The notes beneath the pieces are model-generated. The model was not told the DNA's origin, ran no database searches, and worked only from the letters and a program-made list of their open reading frames with translations. A stretch of DNA of 64,000 nucleotides from assembly GCA_963721365.1 (NCBI GenBank), contig CAVRJE010000028.1, positions 1 through 64,000 on the forward strand. Direction: 5' to 3'. The stretch is from CAIQPS01 sp963721365. GTDB lineage: Bacteria; Actinomycetota; Thermoleophilia; RBG-16-64-13. The first letter of the stretch is position 1. Every line of letters starts with the position of its first letter. The position numbers were made by a program, and so were the translations under genes. Shown here piece after piece: positions 25,287 to 35,373 of this stretch.

Positions 25287-26876
25287 ATGGCTCAGTCGAC
25301 GGAAAAGCCAACCACTGAGGATGCCTCGCAGGACGAACGAGCCCGACGAAGTTTCCTTAAGCAGCACTTTGGATCGGAGTACGAGCGGGTAACGGGCTTC
25401 GGCGAGATCGTCTACGAGCACGAGGACAGGGCCGCCCGGGTGTGGTTGGCCAGCAGCGTCTTCTGGTTCGTCGTGGTCACCAGCTTCGGGCTCATCATCG
25501 CGACCGAGCTCGCCTTTCCCGAGACCTTCCGCGGCGTTTCCTGGCTGGTGTTCAGCCGCGCGCGTCCGGTCCACGTCGAAGGGGTCGTGTACGCCTGGCT
25601 CACCATGATGTACTGGGGAGCCATCACCTACATGACACCCCGGTTGCTGGGCACCCGCAGCCTGTGGAACGAGAGGCTGGGCGTATACCTCGCGTACATC
25701 TACAACTTCGTCATCGCGGCCGGTTTCTTCGGCATCCTCACCGGCGCCTCCCAGGGCCGTGAGTGGGCGGAATTCCCCTGGCCCATCGATGTGGCCATCA
25801 TCTGCATCTTCATCGCCCTCACCTTCAACACTCTCATGACGGTGAGCGTCCGCCGGGTGCGGCCCCTCTACGTGAGCATGTGGTGGGCCATCGCCGCGCC
25901 CATCTGGGTGACCGCCTCCATCTTCATCGAGAACGTCGTCTGGAAGCCGGGGGCCATCTGGAGCAACCCGTCCGGCGCCCTGCAGAACGGCATCCACGAC
26001 GCCATGATCAACTGGTGGGGCAACCACAACCTGTTCGGACTCTGGCTGACGCCCATCCTGGTCGCGGTGGTGTACTACTTCATCCCCCGCATCACCAACA
26101 CGCCGTTGTACAGCCACACGCTGTCGCTGGTCTCGTTCTGGGGGCTCATCTTCGTCTACGCGGCGGTGGGCGACCACCACATCCTGCAGAGCCCCACGCC
26201 GGGATGGCTCAAGACGATCGCCTCGGTCAACAGCGTCGCCATCCTCATCCCCGTGTTCGCGTTCTTCGCGAACGTGTTCCTGACCATGCGAGGGCAGTGG
26301 AACCGCTTCTTTACGAACTTGCCCCTGCGCTTTGTAATAACCGGTTTCATCTTCTACATCCTGGTCAACCTGCAGGGCGCCCTTCAGGCGATCCAGCCGT
26401 TCAACATCTACATCCACTTCACCTATTTCATCATCGGCCACTCTCATCTGGCTCTGCTCGGGGGCTTCACCATCCTCGGCATGGGGGTGCTGTACTACGT
26501 CGTGCCGCATGTATTCAACAAGCCTGTCTATTCGACGGGCCTGGCGGAGTGGCAGTACTGGCTGGTCACCTTCGGGTTCCTGCTGTTCTTCACGGCGGTC
26601 ACCATCGCGGGCTTCGTCCAGGGCCAGGGCTGGCTCGCGGGTCAGCCCGAGGTCAACGTGCTGCCGGCCTTGAGGCTGTGGAACATCGTGCGGGCCCTGG
26701 CCGGCGGCATGATCTACGCCGGGGCCTGGATCCAGCTCTACAACCTCGTGCGCACCTACCTCAGCGACACCAGCGCCAAGCGCCGCAGCCGCGCCGCGGC
26801 GGACAACAAGTCCTCGCGTCCTCGAAACCAAACCCGAGACCGTCGCCTGAAAGGGGGCGTGAGATGGCCGATCTGA
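25287..26876 (+). CDS. ccoN: cbb3-type cytochrome c oxidase subunit I
   Basis: Heme-copper oxygen reductase catalytic subunit, about 530 residues with about 12 membrane helices. Heme and copper ligands are visible: an early His in ARPVHVEGVVYAW, CuB His in WWGNHNLFGLWLTP, the His pair in VYAAVGDHHILQSP with the preceding Tyr typical of cbb3 oxidases, and the heme His in IIGHSHLALLGG. It reduces oxygen to water with high affinity and pumps protons. ATG at 25287 follows GAGGAGGGGG. The C-terminal frame runs into the next gene; a one-base change near 26,815 would give the neater end LETKPETVA with a stop at 26,850. First gene of the oxidase operon. Confidence 0.93.
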   Translation: MAQSTEKPTTEDASQDERARRSFLKQHFGSEYERVTGFGEIVYEHEDRAARVWLASSVFWFVVVTSFGLIIATELAFPETFRGVSWLVFSRARPVHVEGVVYAWLTMMYWGAITYMTPRLLGTRSLWNERLGVYLAYIYNFVIAAGFFGILTGASQGREWAEFPWPIDVAIICIFIALTFNTLMTVSVRRVRPLYVSMWWAIAAPIWVTASIFIENVVWKPGAIWSNPSGALQNGIHDAMINWWGNHNLFGLWLTPILVAVVYYFIPRITNTPLYSHTLSLVSFWGLIFVYAAVGDHHILQSPTPGWLKTIASVNSVAILIPVFAFFANVFLTMRGQWNRFFTNLPLRFVITGFIFYILVNLQGALQAIQPFNIYIHFTYFIIGHSHLALLGGFTILGMGVLYYVVPHVFNKPVYSTGLAEWQYWLVTFGFLLFFTAVTIAGFVQGQGWLAGQPEVNVLPALRLWNIVRALAGGMIYAGAWIQLYNLVRTYLSDTSAKRRSRAAADNKSSRPRNQTRDRRLKGGVRWPI

Positions 26877-28316
26877 GCAACTGGCTGCCGACCTATCAGA
26901 ACGTTCCCCCGAGTTGGGCGCCACATCCGCGCAAGCGGATGCTGATGACGCCGCTCCTGGTGTTCCTGGGAGGGATATTCGCCTTCGCCGTGCCGACGCT
27001 CGTGGCGGCGTTCTTCCAACTGATGTTCTTCAACGCCCCCATCTCCGAACAACTGGTCGCCCCTGACGGCCTCGGCCATCGAGGGCAAGAAGGTCTTCGT
27101 GGCCAACGGCTGCATCTACTGCCACAGCGGTTACACCCGCCCGCAGGACGTGCGGACCGGCCTCATGTACTTGTATCCCCGCATCTCCATGCCCGGGGAC
27201 TTCGTCAGCGACGACTCGAGCCCCAACGTGTTCGGCACGGCGCGCATCGGACCCGACCTCAGCCAGGAGAGCGGCTTCCACCCCGACGACTGGGAGAGGG
27301 CGCACTTCGCCGATCCCCGGTTCGTGGAGCCCATGTCGATCATGCCGAGCTTCAGCTTCCTCACCGACAAGCAGGTGGACGACCTCTCCACCTATCTGCA
27401 GCTGCGGGCCGGCAAGAACGGGCTGGTGCGCTACGCCGGCCAGATCTACGCCAAGAAGATACAGCTGGTATCGCAAGGCGTCGCCGGACCCACCTCCTCG
27501 GGTTCCAGGCGTCCAAGCTCACCCTCGACGACGCGGTGGCCGTCGGCGACGAACGCCACGCCGCCTGACGGGCAGGTGTTCGGACTGGATTGGCCGGCCC
27601 CGCTCAACATCTGGCTCGTCGACCGGTCGTACTGGCTGGCCGACAACCCGCTGCCGGTCACGACCGACAACCTGCTGCAGGGCCGGCTCATCTTCCAGCA
27701 GCGCTGCATCGGCTGCCACGGAGAGAAGGGCGACGCGGTCAGCGAGGCGGCGAAGTTCCTGCGGCCGCAGCCCATCGACTTCACCAGCACCGACGACGCC
27801 TCCGGCGGTGACGACACCTCGCCGGGGATGCTCTACTACCGCGTGCTGCGCGGCATCGAAGGCAGCGGCATGGAGAACTTCGGCAGCCGGCTACGCGTCG
27901 ACGACATCTGGCGGGTGGTCCTGTTCCTCAAGACCATCCCCAACGGCGGCTCTGGACAAGGACAAGGTGCCCACCCCCGATATGTACATCCAGTGGCGCC
28001 CGTCGGCGGGCACGCTCGCCCTCGTGAAGGCCATGCCCATCGAGGACAACAAGAACTTCGTCGAAGACGACGCCGACCGACCGATCCCTGGATGCTCGAA
28101 GCCCGCCGCGTCCTGGCCGGCCTCAACGACACCGACAAGTTCGACCTCCCGGCTACGGCGAGATCTCTCTCGCCAAGGCCCGCGAGGACATCAAGGCCAT
28201 CTACGACCAGCTGCTCGAACCAGGGCTGGAACGACTACTTCGCTCGCGGCGGCTCGCCCAGCCCACCGCCGGCTCAGAAGGACATCCCGCCCGATCTGAC
28301 CCTCGACCTGCGCTAG
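26864..28316 (+). CDS. ccoO: cbb3 oxidase cytochrome c chain: CcoO-type domain followed by a second cytochrome c domain
   Basis: An N-terminal membrane anchor (PLLVFLGGIFAFAVPTLVAA) is followed by a CcoO heme domain: GCIYCHSGYTRPQDVR, with the axial Met in SIMPSFSFL. After about 27,570 comes a second c-type domain (QRCIGCHGEKGDAV, Met in SGMENFG) that resembles a CcoP cytochrome. The frame changes several times (about 27,060, 27,485, 27,560, 27,950, 28,080, 28,150, 28,225). It is unclear whether this is one fused diheme protein or two genes whose boundary at 27,568 is real. It passes electrons to the oxidase core. AAGGGGG precedes ATG at 26864. Confidence 0.78.
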
Positions 28317-28331
28317 AAGGAGGTACGAGAC

Positions 28332-28580
28332 ATGACTGTCGGTCCATTCGAAGCACAACTTCTAGCGTCGTCGGTTCTGGCCATGCCCGCCATCGGCATC
28401 CTGCTCTTCGCGGTGTTCCGCGGTCATTTCCGCCGGCAGGAGGCGGCCAAGTACGCCGTCTTCACCGCCCGGGACGCGCAGGAGGACTTCTGGGACAACG
28501 ACTGGAACGAGCGCCACGGGCGTCCGGCCGAGCCGCCCAAGACGCGGCCGATGCCGAGGAAAGGGGGGCGGGCGGCATGA
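28332..28580 (+). CDS. Small membrane protein of the cbb3 operon (CcoS/CcoQ-like)
   Basis: An 82-residue protein with one N-terminal membrane helix (SSVLAMPAIGILLFAVFRG) and a charged tail. Size, topology and the GHFRRQEAAKYAVF segment after the helix recall the small CcoS or CcoQ proteins of cbb3 oxidase clusters, but the similarity is only by layout. AGAAGGAGG sits 6-8 bases before ATG at 28332. Its stop overlaps the ATG of the next gene. Confidence 0.55.
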   Translation: MTVGPFEAQLLASSVLAMPAIGILLFAVFRGHFRRQEAAKYAVFTARDAQEDFWDNDWNERHGRPAEPPKTRPMPRKGGRAA

Positions 28581-29077
28581 CGACGGATACGGCAGTCGCA
28601 GGTCGCGCGGGATCATCCGCTTCTACCTCGCCGGCGCAGCGGTCTACCTGCTGCTCGGAGCGCTCCTGGCCGTTCCGGCCTACGCCACCGAGAACACGCT
28701 CAACCCGCTCGTCCCGGTGCCTGCGCACACCACCAAGGTGCCCACGGGCTCCGACGACGCATCCGTGAAAGCGTACTACGACTACCTCAACCTGGAGCAC
28801 GCCAGCACGCTCAAGGAGACGTACCACTTCAACTGGCAGAACTTCATCGTCACCTACGCCGTGATCGCGGCGGCGCTCATCTCCGTGTACTTCTTCGCCT
28901 TCGCCTGGTACGCCAAACGGCGGTCCGGGAGATCTCTACCCGGTGGAGGTCTTCAACGGGGTGATAACCGAGCGCGCCGGTCCGATCGATGCCTTCAACT
29001 ACGCGGTCTGGAGCATTCTCGGGATCTACATGGTCTGGTACATCGTGATCCAGCTCATCTACGGGCAGATCTACTAG
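28577..29077 (+). CDS. Hypothetical three-helix membrane protein in the oxidase operon
   Basis: About 165 residues after joining frames near 28,605 and 28,930. It has a first membrane helix (YLAGAAVYLLLGALLAVPAY) and an outside loop with the segment PAHTTKVPTGSDD. Two more helices follow (VTYAVIAAALISVYFFAFAW and a last one before the end IQLIYGQIY). ATG at 28577 overlaps the previous stop. I do not recognise the family. Position inside the cbb3 operon suggests an accessory subunit or assembly factor. Confidence 0.55.
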
Positions 29078-29118
29078 CGCGCGAGCCGTCGAAGCGACCA
29101 GCAAAGGAAGAGCAGACG

Positions 29119-29506
29119 ATGGAAGAAGTCAAAGACTATCGCATGAGGAGACACTTCCAGCGGCTCATCGACGAGGGCCTCGGCGGGACTCGTTACAAAG
29201 AGTACGAGATCGCGCCTTACGCGCTTATCGTGCGGGCCAAGATGCCGCCCGACCTGTGGAGCGGCGTCTTCTACTCGTGGCTGTCCATGAAGGGACATCT
29301 CCAGGGCATGCACGGGTTCGACCGCACGCAGATGTTCGCCGCCCGGGAGGACGACACGGTCACCGCCACCTTCATCACCGTCTGGGACCGCGCCGAGACC
29401 ATGTATCAGTGGTTGGAAGGCGGCTACCCGGTCCCGGACATGCTGGAGGCCATGGGCGTGTCCGGAGGACATGATCGAGCTGGAACTGGTCAGGGACTAC
29501 TCGTGA
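29119..29506 (+). CDS. Small soluble protein, possibly antibiotic-biosynthesis-monooxygenase fold
   Basis: About 128 residues; the frame changes near 29,463, so that the end reads PEDMIELELVRDYS. The pattern of strands with TATFITVWDRAETMYQWLEG is reminiscent of dimeric alpha-beta barrel (ABM-type) proteins, some of which bind or degrade heme. That assignment is tentative. AAAGGAAGAG precedes ATG at 29119. It lies within the cbb3 oxidase operon, so a heme-related role would fit. Confidence 0.5.
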
Positions 29507-29546
29507 CCACCGGCTGTCTCGAGCCCGCACGAGAGGAGCGAGCGTC

Positions 29547-29750
29547 ATGACGGATCAAGAAGAGCTGATGGCGCAGAACCGGATGGAGGAGATGGCCTTC
29601 ACCGCGACCCTGCAAAAGGAATACGAGCGCGAGGACGAGCGATACAACACGGCCAGCCAGGCGCGCGACTGGCTCATCCTCGTCACCATCGGCGTGCTCC
29701 AGTTCGCGTGGATGCTCGTCGTGTTCCTGGTGGAGCCCGGGATACGCTGA
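29547..29750 (+). CDS. Small single-helix membrane protein
   Basis: A 67-residue protein with a charged N-terminal half (MTDQEELMAQNRMEEMAF) and a C-terminal membrane helix (WLILVTIGVLQFAWMLVVFL). GAGAGGAGCGAG lies upstream of the ATG. Tail-anchored layout; it may be a small subunit of the oxidase complex. Family not recognised. Confidence 0.6.
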   Translation: MTDQEELMAQNRMEEMAFTATLQKEYEREDERYNTASQARDWLILVTIGVLQFAWMLVVFLVEPGIR

Positions 29751-29769
29751 GAACTGGGAGGCGACGGGC

Positions 29770-29895
29770 GTGAACTTCGTCTTTGGGACTCTTGCCGGTC
29801 TCGTCGTCGTCTTCGCCCTGGTCGGCCTGGGGGTGATGGTCGGAGCGCTGCGATCGGCCAGAGCGGAACGTTTGGCGGCCGAGGCGCGGCGGTGA
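29770..29895 (+). CDS. Very small membrane protein (41 residues), CcoQ-like by layout
   Basis: GTG at 29770 follows GGAGGCGACGG and opens a 41-codon frame ending at TGA 29893-29895. It encodes one hydrophobic helix (GTLAGLVVVFALVGLGVMVG) followed by a basic tail (RSARAERLAAEARR). One helix plus a charged tail is how CcoQ/FixQ subunits look, but there is too little sequence to prove it. Confidence 0.5.
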   Translation: MNFVFGTLAGLVVVFALVGLGVMVGALRSARAERLAAEARR

Positions 29896-29938
29896 TGACT
29901 TCTCCCTTCGCGCTCGGATAGACCGCTATGTCGGCCCC

Positions 29939-30799
29939 GTGGATCCGAACGTGGCCCTGCTCAACCGCCCCGGCCGCGTGGCTGCCGAGTTCTTTTGCGC
30001 TCTATGCGGCTTTCCCGGGCTGGGCTGGCTGCTGTCGGGAAGCGTGTTCGCCGGGCTGGTGCTGATCTGTGCGGTGCCAGGGGTGGTCTGGGGCGGGTAT
30101 CCCGCCTTTCTGGTCATGACTGGCAGGATGGCCGACGGTCCCTTCATCGCGGTGCAGTATCTTCCCGGGCTCGCGCTCGGTTCGTCCGCGCTGCTGGCCT
30201 ACCGGGAGATCCAGTTGTCAAGGAGCAGCGCAGGCGCAAGGCGCGAGACCGCAGCGCGGCCGCCAGGTGCCAAGACCGAAGGCCGGTCGATGACCACCGA
30301 TAGCGCTCCGCTCGACCTGCAGGCGCCCCCTCGACTGACCACCAAGGCGAAGGTGGTCATCCTCTGCTCGCTGGTGCCCGTGTTCATCGCGGTCGCTGTC
30401 TTGCCGTTCATCCTCCTCGCGGTGCCGGACCCCCATCCTGTGAAGATCCCCGGGCTGGCCGGCGAGGTCAGCGGCACCTACGTGCAGCGGCAAGACGGCT
30501 TTTACAAGCTCTTCCCCTACACGGCCCCGATGCCGTCGTTTCCAGCGGACGCTCTGGTGGTGGACGATCCTCGGCCTCAGGTGACGGTCAAGTTCCGGCA
30601 GCTCGATTTCCTGAGCAACTACGGGATCACCAGCTACACCGACTCTCGGGAGATAACGGTGGACAAGGTGGTGGACGAGGCCGCCAAGACCCTCAGTCTG
30701 CGACCCGTAAGCGCGCTCGACCCCGGTGAGTACGTCATTGCGGCATCCCGTGACGGCGCCGATGGTGGAGAAGACTACTTCTACTTCTCGGTCCCCTAG
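29939..30799 (+). CDS. Hypothetical membrane protein with outside beta-rich domain
   Basis: 286 residues. The first 90 hold about three hydrophobic helices (GWLLSGSVFAGLVLICAVPG and others). A linker is followed by another helix (VVILCSLVPVFIAVAVLPFI) and a C-terminal domain rich in strands (PQVTVKFRQLDFLSNYG, LDPGEYVIAAS). GTG at 29939 is the only in-frame start, with no clear ribosome site. It could be two short proteins: an ATG at 30290 within GRSMTTDSAPLDL would begin the second half. It lies between the cbb3 genes and CopCD. I do not recognise the family. Confidence 0.5.
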   Translation: MDPNVALLNRPGRVAAEFFCALCGFPGLGWLLSGSVFAGLVLICAVPGVVWGGYPAFLVMTGRMADGPFIAVQYLPGLALGSSALLAYREIQLSRSSAGARRETAARPPGAKTEGRSMTTDSAPLDLQAPPRLTTKAKVVILCSLVPVFIAVAVLPFILLAVPDPHPVKIPGLAGEVSGTYVQRQDGFYKLFPYTAPMPSFPADALVVDDPRPQVTVKFRQLDFLSNYGITSYTDSREITVDKVVDEAAKTLSLRPVSALDPGEYVIAASRDGADGGEDYFYFSVP

Positions 30800-30808
30800 G
30801 CGCGGATC

Positions 30809-32638
30809 GTGTCCAGGCCGATGCGATCGCTCGTCCTCGCCCTGGCGCTGGCCGGCGCATTGGCTGTCGCCATGCTCGTCCCGGGGTCGCCGGCCTACGC
30901 CCACACGGAGCTCGTACTTCGCCAGCTCGTCGGCGGCACCACTGACAGACCGGCGCAGCTGCTTCTCCGGTTCAGCGAACCCATCGACGGCCGCTTCCTG
31001 ACCGTTGACATTCTCGGACCGGCCGGGCAGTCGCCGGCAGCGGTCAGCATCGATCCGCAGCACCGTACCGATGGCCTGGTGGACGTCTCCGGGCTCGCGC
31101 ATGGGGTCTACTCGGTCGCTTGGTGGACACGGGCATTGGACGGCGACCCTTCGAACGGCAGCTTCATCCTGGGGATAGGGACCGCTGTGGATCCCGTCGC
31201 CCTCCTTCCCCCCGTCGGGGCGCGCGACCCGGCTACCCAGCCGGCCATGTTCTACGGCGACACCGCCTGGGACGCCATCATCCACTGGCTCATCTATCTC
31301 GGGGCCGGCCTCATGGTGGGCAGCCTCGGATTCGCACTGGTGGTCTGGAGCCCCACGGTCCGCGGGCGAGCTGCGGGAGCCACTCCCGAACTGATGGACG
31401 CCCGGCTGGCCCGGATCCTACGTTCGTTGGCCCTGGCAGGTGGCGCGCTGTTCCTTTTCGCGAATCTCCTGCTCTTTGTCATGCAGTTGGAGTTCATCCG
31501 CTATGCGATCCTCCAGCCCCTCCCGGCGGTGGCCCCCACCCCACTCACACCCTCGACGCTCTCCCACGCGGCTCCCTATCAGACGGCCGCCGACATCTTT
31601 CGCGGCTACAACGGCGCAGTGTGGATCAGCCGGATAGTCCTGTCCTTAGCGGCGCTGGCGCTGTCGTTCCGGCTGACGGCTTCGGTTACCCGCCGCCCGT
31701 GGCGCTGGCGCGCAGCGTTCGTCATCGGGCTGGGAATGCTCGTGACGATGAGCCTCACAGCTCACGCGGCCGTGGTCCCGCAGTCGCGGTACGCGGTGGT
31801 GATCGACTGGACCCACCTCACCGCCATGTCTCTCTGGTTGGGGGGGTTGTTGCCGCTTCTCCTCGCCCTCCGCGAGCTCCGGCGGCAGGAAGCGGTGGGC
31901 CCGCAGAGCGCCGGTGAGGACCACGGACTGCGGATCGCCGTGGTGCGCCGTTTCTCCACCATGGCATTGGTAGCCGTCATCTGGCTGGCCGCCACCGGGC
32001 TGTTTGCCGCGTTCCTCCACGTGCGCGACCCCGCGCTCCTCGGCCCCACCACGTACGGGCGGACCCTCATAGCCAAACTGGTGCTCTTCGCGGCGCTCTT
32101 CGGCCTGGGAGCCGTCCATAGGCGCGTATCCATCCCCCGGCTCAACAGCGGCGTCAAGGCGCAGCGCTCGGCCATAGAGCGCATCCTCCCTTTCGAGATG
32201 GGGGTCGGATCCTTACTACTCGCAGCGGTGGCGCTCATGGTGAGCCTGGGCACCAGCGCCGCGGTGTGGCCCGCACACCAGGCCCTGGGCTTGACCACCA
32301 CCTCGGCCAGCGGCCAGGTGACCGTCACGCTACGCGCCGTCACCGGCAAGGCCGGAGAGAACGCCGTCGCCCTGGACGTTGCCGATCGCCGTTCGGGCGC
32401 AGCGACCACCGCGGGGCAGGTGACTCTCAAGATCGCCGGACAGAGCCTTGCCCTTAGCCCGGCCGGCCCGCTCGTCACAGGGACAGTTCAAAGGTTTGTC
32501 TCCACGGACATGGTGCAACTGCCGGAGGGCAAGAACACGGCGACCTACACCATCTCAAGGCCTTCGTATCCCGATGTCGCAGGCTCGATCCCCCTTGATG
32601 TGCCCCCCGCGCTGAGTCCCGCTCCCCCCGAGAAATAG
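30809..32638 (+). CDS. CopC-CopD fusion, copper binding and import protein
   Basis: A 609-residue protein. A signal peptide ends at PAYA and is followed directly by His (HTELV), the N-terminal copper ligand position of mature CopC. The CopC beta-barrel covers about residues 35-125 (LLLRFSEPIDGRFLTVDI). CopD follows, with about eight membrane helices and the conserved segments DWTHLTAMSLWLGGLLPLLL and GRTLIAKLVLFAALFGLGAV. The protein ends in a strand-rich outside domain. It likely supplies copper to the neighbouring cbb3 oxidase. GTG at 30809 or ATG at 30821 may be the start. Its stop lies five bases from that of the convergent phosphoesterase gene. Confidence 0.88.
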   Translation: MSRPMRSLVLALALAGALAVAMLVPGSPAYAHTELVLRQLVGGTTDRPAQLLLRFSEPIDGRFLTVDILGPAGQSPAAVSIDPQHRTDGLVDVSGLAHGVYSVAWWTRALDGDPSNGSFILGIGTAVDPVALLPPVGARDPATQPAMFYGDTAWDAIIHWLIYLGAGLMVGSLGFALVVWSPTVRGRAAGATPELMDARLARILRSLALAGGALFLFANLLLFVMQLEFIRYAILQPLPAVAPTPLTPSTLSHAAPYQTAADIFRGYNGAVWISRIVLSLAALALSFRLTASVTRRPWRWRAAFVIGLGMLVTMSLTAHAAVVPQSRYAVVIDWTHLTAMSLWLGGLLPLLLALRELRRQEAVGPQSAGEDHGLRIAVVRRFSTMALVAVIWLAATGLFAAFLHVRDPALLGPTTYGRTLIAKLVLFAALFGLGAVHRRVSIPRLNSGVKAQRSAIERILPFEMGVGSLLLAAVALMVSLGTSAAVWPAHQALGLTTTSASGQVTVTLRAVTGKAGENAVALDVADRRSGAATTAGQVTLKIAGQSLALSPAGPLVTGTVQRFVSTDMVQLPEGKNTATYTISRPSYPDVAGSIPLDVPPALSPAPPEK

Positions 32639-32643
32639 GGCGC

Positions 32644-33371
32644 CTATCTCCCCTGGCGGATGGCCTCGGCCAGCTCGGTGGGAAGCCCCGCGTCGACCAC
32701 GGCGCGCGCGGCCGCCTTCCACGTCGTAGGCCACGCGTAGAGCCTCCACTTCCAGCGCCGGCGTGCCCTCCGAGGCTCGAAGCATCGTGTACATAGCTCG
32801 CGGATCCCCATCCTTGGGCCGCCCCACCGACCCGACCGCGACGAACAGCACTCCTCCGTACTCGCGATGCCATTGCTCGTGTGTGTGTCCAAAGACGAGC
32901 GCGTCGTCGGTCTCGGTCTCGGCCAGGCGGAGAAAGGTCCGCTCGTCGCGGTCGCTCATAAGGTACTCGTTGATCTTGCGCGGGCTACCGTGGACCAGAT
33001 GCACGATCGCGGCGCCCACCTGGATGTGGCCTTCGTGCGGCAGGTCGCGGAGGAAGGCCTTCCTATCAGGGGTCACGGCCGCCGCGGTGATAGGCGTACG
33101 ATGCGTCTCCGATCCTCCGGGCCTCGGCGGTCGCGTAGTAGCAGCCGCAGTCCCCGGTGTCCCGCCCCACCCCGTCGTCGTAGTTGCCCAGCAGGCTCGG
33201 GATGCCCGCCGCCCGGATGAGGTCGATCACCCCGTTGGGATCGGGGCCGTATCCGACCAGGTCCCCCAGGCAAAAGGTGGCCTCGATGCCGCGGCCCGCG
33301 ATGTCCTCGAGCACCGCCTCCAGAGCGAGGCGGTTGCCGTGGATGTCGGAGATGACCGCGGCCGTGTTCAC
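32644..33371 (-). CDS. Metallophosphoesterase (YfcE/MJ0936-like)
   Basis: About 242 residues after joining frames near 33,080 and 32,710. The five metal-binding blocks of calcineurin-like phosphoesterases can be read: ISDIHGN, CLGDLVGYGPDP, LGNYDDGV (the usual GNHD with Tyr for His), VHGSPRKINEY and VFGHTHEQW. A protein or nucleotide phosphodiesterase activity is expected; the substrate is unknown. It is separated from arsM by 13 bases on the same strand. Confidence 0.82.
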
Positions 33372-33384
33372 GGGCCGGCTCCGG

Positions 33385-34204
33385 TTACGGCTTGACGGCC
33401 TGGATGGACGCCGACAGCACGTAGTCCTCCAGCTTCTTGCCCGGTTCCCAGTCGCGGATGAACTCGCGGCTCTCTTCTTTCGGACGGATGTCGATGTCGA
33501 CGAAGCCCGCGTCCTTCAGCATGGCCTCGACCTCGTCCACGCTCGCCGCCCCGGAGATGCAGGCCGAGAGCATCTGCATGTCCTCGATCCACTCCTGTGG
33601 CAGCTCGGCCGTGGCCACCACGTCGCTCACGGCCAGGCGGCCGCCCGGCTTGAGCACCCGGAACGCCTCCCGGAACACGGCAGGCTTGTCCGGCGACAGG
33701 TTGATCACGCAGTTGGAGATGATCACGTCCACCGAGTCGTCGGCCACCGGCAGGTGCTCGATCTCGCCCAGGCGGAACTCGACGTTCGTGTAGCCCGCGC
33801 TCTTGCGCGATCTCCCGAGCCCGGGCGACCATCTCCGGCGTCATGTCCACACCGATGACCCGGCCCGTCGCGCCCACCGCCCGCGCCGCCAGGAAGCAGT
33901 CGAAGCCGGCGCCGGAGCCCAGATCGAGGACCGTCTCGCCCGGCTTGAGCGCGGCGATGGCCTGCGGGTTGCCGCAGCCCAGGCCCAGGTTGGCGCCCTC
34001 CGGAGCGGCCGCCAGTTCCTCCGCGCTGTAGCCGATGAGGCTGGACTCCGCGGCCGGGTCGGCCACCGCGCCCGGCGCGCCCGTGCCGCAGCAGGAAGAC
34101 CAGGTACCGCAACATCCCGAGGTGCCGGGCTCCGCCGTGACGATGCCCGCGTAGCGCTCCCGCACCCCTTTGAGCACCTTCTCTTTGTCCTGGTTCTGAG
34201 CCAT
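33385..34204 (-). CDS. arsM: Arsenite methyltransferase
   Basis: About 272 residues. The N-terminal region has Cys-rich GCCGTWSSCCGTG; the SAM motif is VLDLGSGAGFDCFLAARAVG; SNCVINLSPDKPAVF carries the arsenic-binding Cys typical of ArsM, and the Cys in LSACISGAA provides another. It methylates As(III) to volatile or exported organoarsenicals. The frame changes near 33,800. ATG at 34204 lies five bases after the stop of the Acr3 gene, so the two form an operon under ArsR control. Confidence 0.92.
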
Positions 34205-34209
34205 TTGGA

Positions 34210-35373
34210 TCACTCCTCTCGTTCTCGGCCGGTGACCGGCACGCTTATCATCGTCGGACAGCCCAGGTCGTCTATGGCCGCCCCGTCCGTCATTCCACAA
34301 GCCGCCATTGCCCCGGGCGCGGAGTCGGTACCTCCCGCCACCTGCGGCCAGTATCTCCTCTGGAAGAACAGGGCCACGTTCACCAGCCCGATCAGCACCG
34401 GCACCTCCACCAGCGGTCCGATGACCGTCGCGAACGCCTGGTCGGAGTTCAGGCCGAAGACCGCCACCGCCACCGCGATCGCCAGCTCGAAGTTGTTGGA
34501 CGCCGCCGTGAACGACAGCGTCGCGCTCTTGGAGTAATCGGCGCCCACGCGCTTGCCCATCCAGAAGCTCACGAAGAACATCACGACGAAGTAGATGAGC
34601 AGCGGGATGGCCACCCGCACCACGTCCAGCGGCAGCTGCACGATGATCTCGCCCTTGAGCGAGAACATCACGAGGATGGTGAACAGCAGCGCGATGAGCG
34701 TCACCGGGCTGATGCGGGGGATGAACTCGCTGTGGTACCACTCCTTGGTCTTGAATCGCAGCAGCACGAACCGGGTGATGACGCCCGGCCGCGAACGGGA
34801 TGCCCAGGTAGATGCCCACGCTCTTCGCGATCTGAGCCATGCTCACGTCCACCGCGCGCCTTCTCCAGTCCCAGCCAGCCCGGGCAGCACGGTCAGGAAC
34901 ACATACGCGTAGACCGAGTAGAACAGCACCTGGAACACCGAGTTGAGGGCCACCAGGCCGGCCGCGTACTCGCTGTCGCCCTTGGCCAGCTCGTTCCAGA
35001 CGATGACCATGGCGATGCAGCGGGCCAGGCCCATGAGGATCACGCCCTGCATGTAGCCCGGCATGTCGAACAGCAGGAGGATGGCCAGGAAGAACATGAG
35101 GATGGGGCCTATCACCCAGTTCTGCACGAGCGAGAGTCCCAGGACCCGCCAGTTGCGGAACACCTCCCCCAGTTCCTCGTAGCGGACCTTGGCCAGGGGC
35201 GGATACATCATCACGATGAGCCCGACGGCGATGGGGATGGAGGTGGTGCCGATGGAGGCGCTCTGGATGGCTTTGCCGATCTGCGGCCAGACGTAGCCGG
35301 CGGCCACGCCGATGGCCATGGCCAGGAAGATCCACAGCGTCAGATAGCGATCGAGAAAGGACAGGCGTTTCAT
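34210..35373 (-). CDS. acr3: Acr3-type arsenite efflux permease
   Basis: About 385 residues and ten membrane helices. Typical Acr3 segments are VGLIVMMYPPLAKVRYEELG, NWRVLGLSLVQNWVIGPILM, GLARCIAMVIVWNELAKGD (with the conserved Cys) and SFTAASNNFELAIAVAVAVF. It expels As(III) using the proton motive force. Frames change near 34,850 and 34,790. The C-terminal tail has extra Cys residues (AACGMTDG, LGCPTMIS) which could bind arsenite. Divergent from arsR. Confidence 0.93.
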
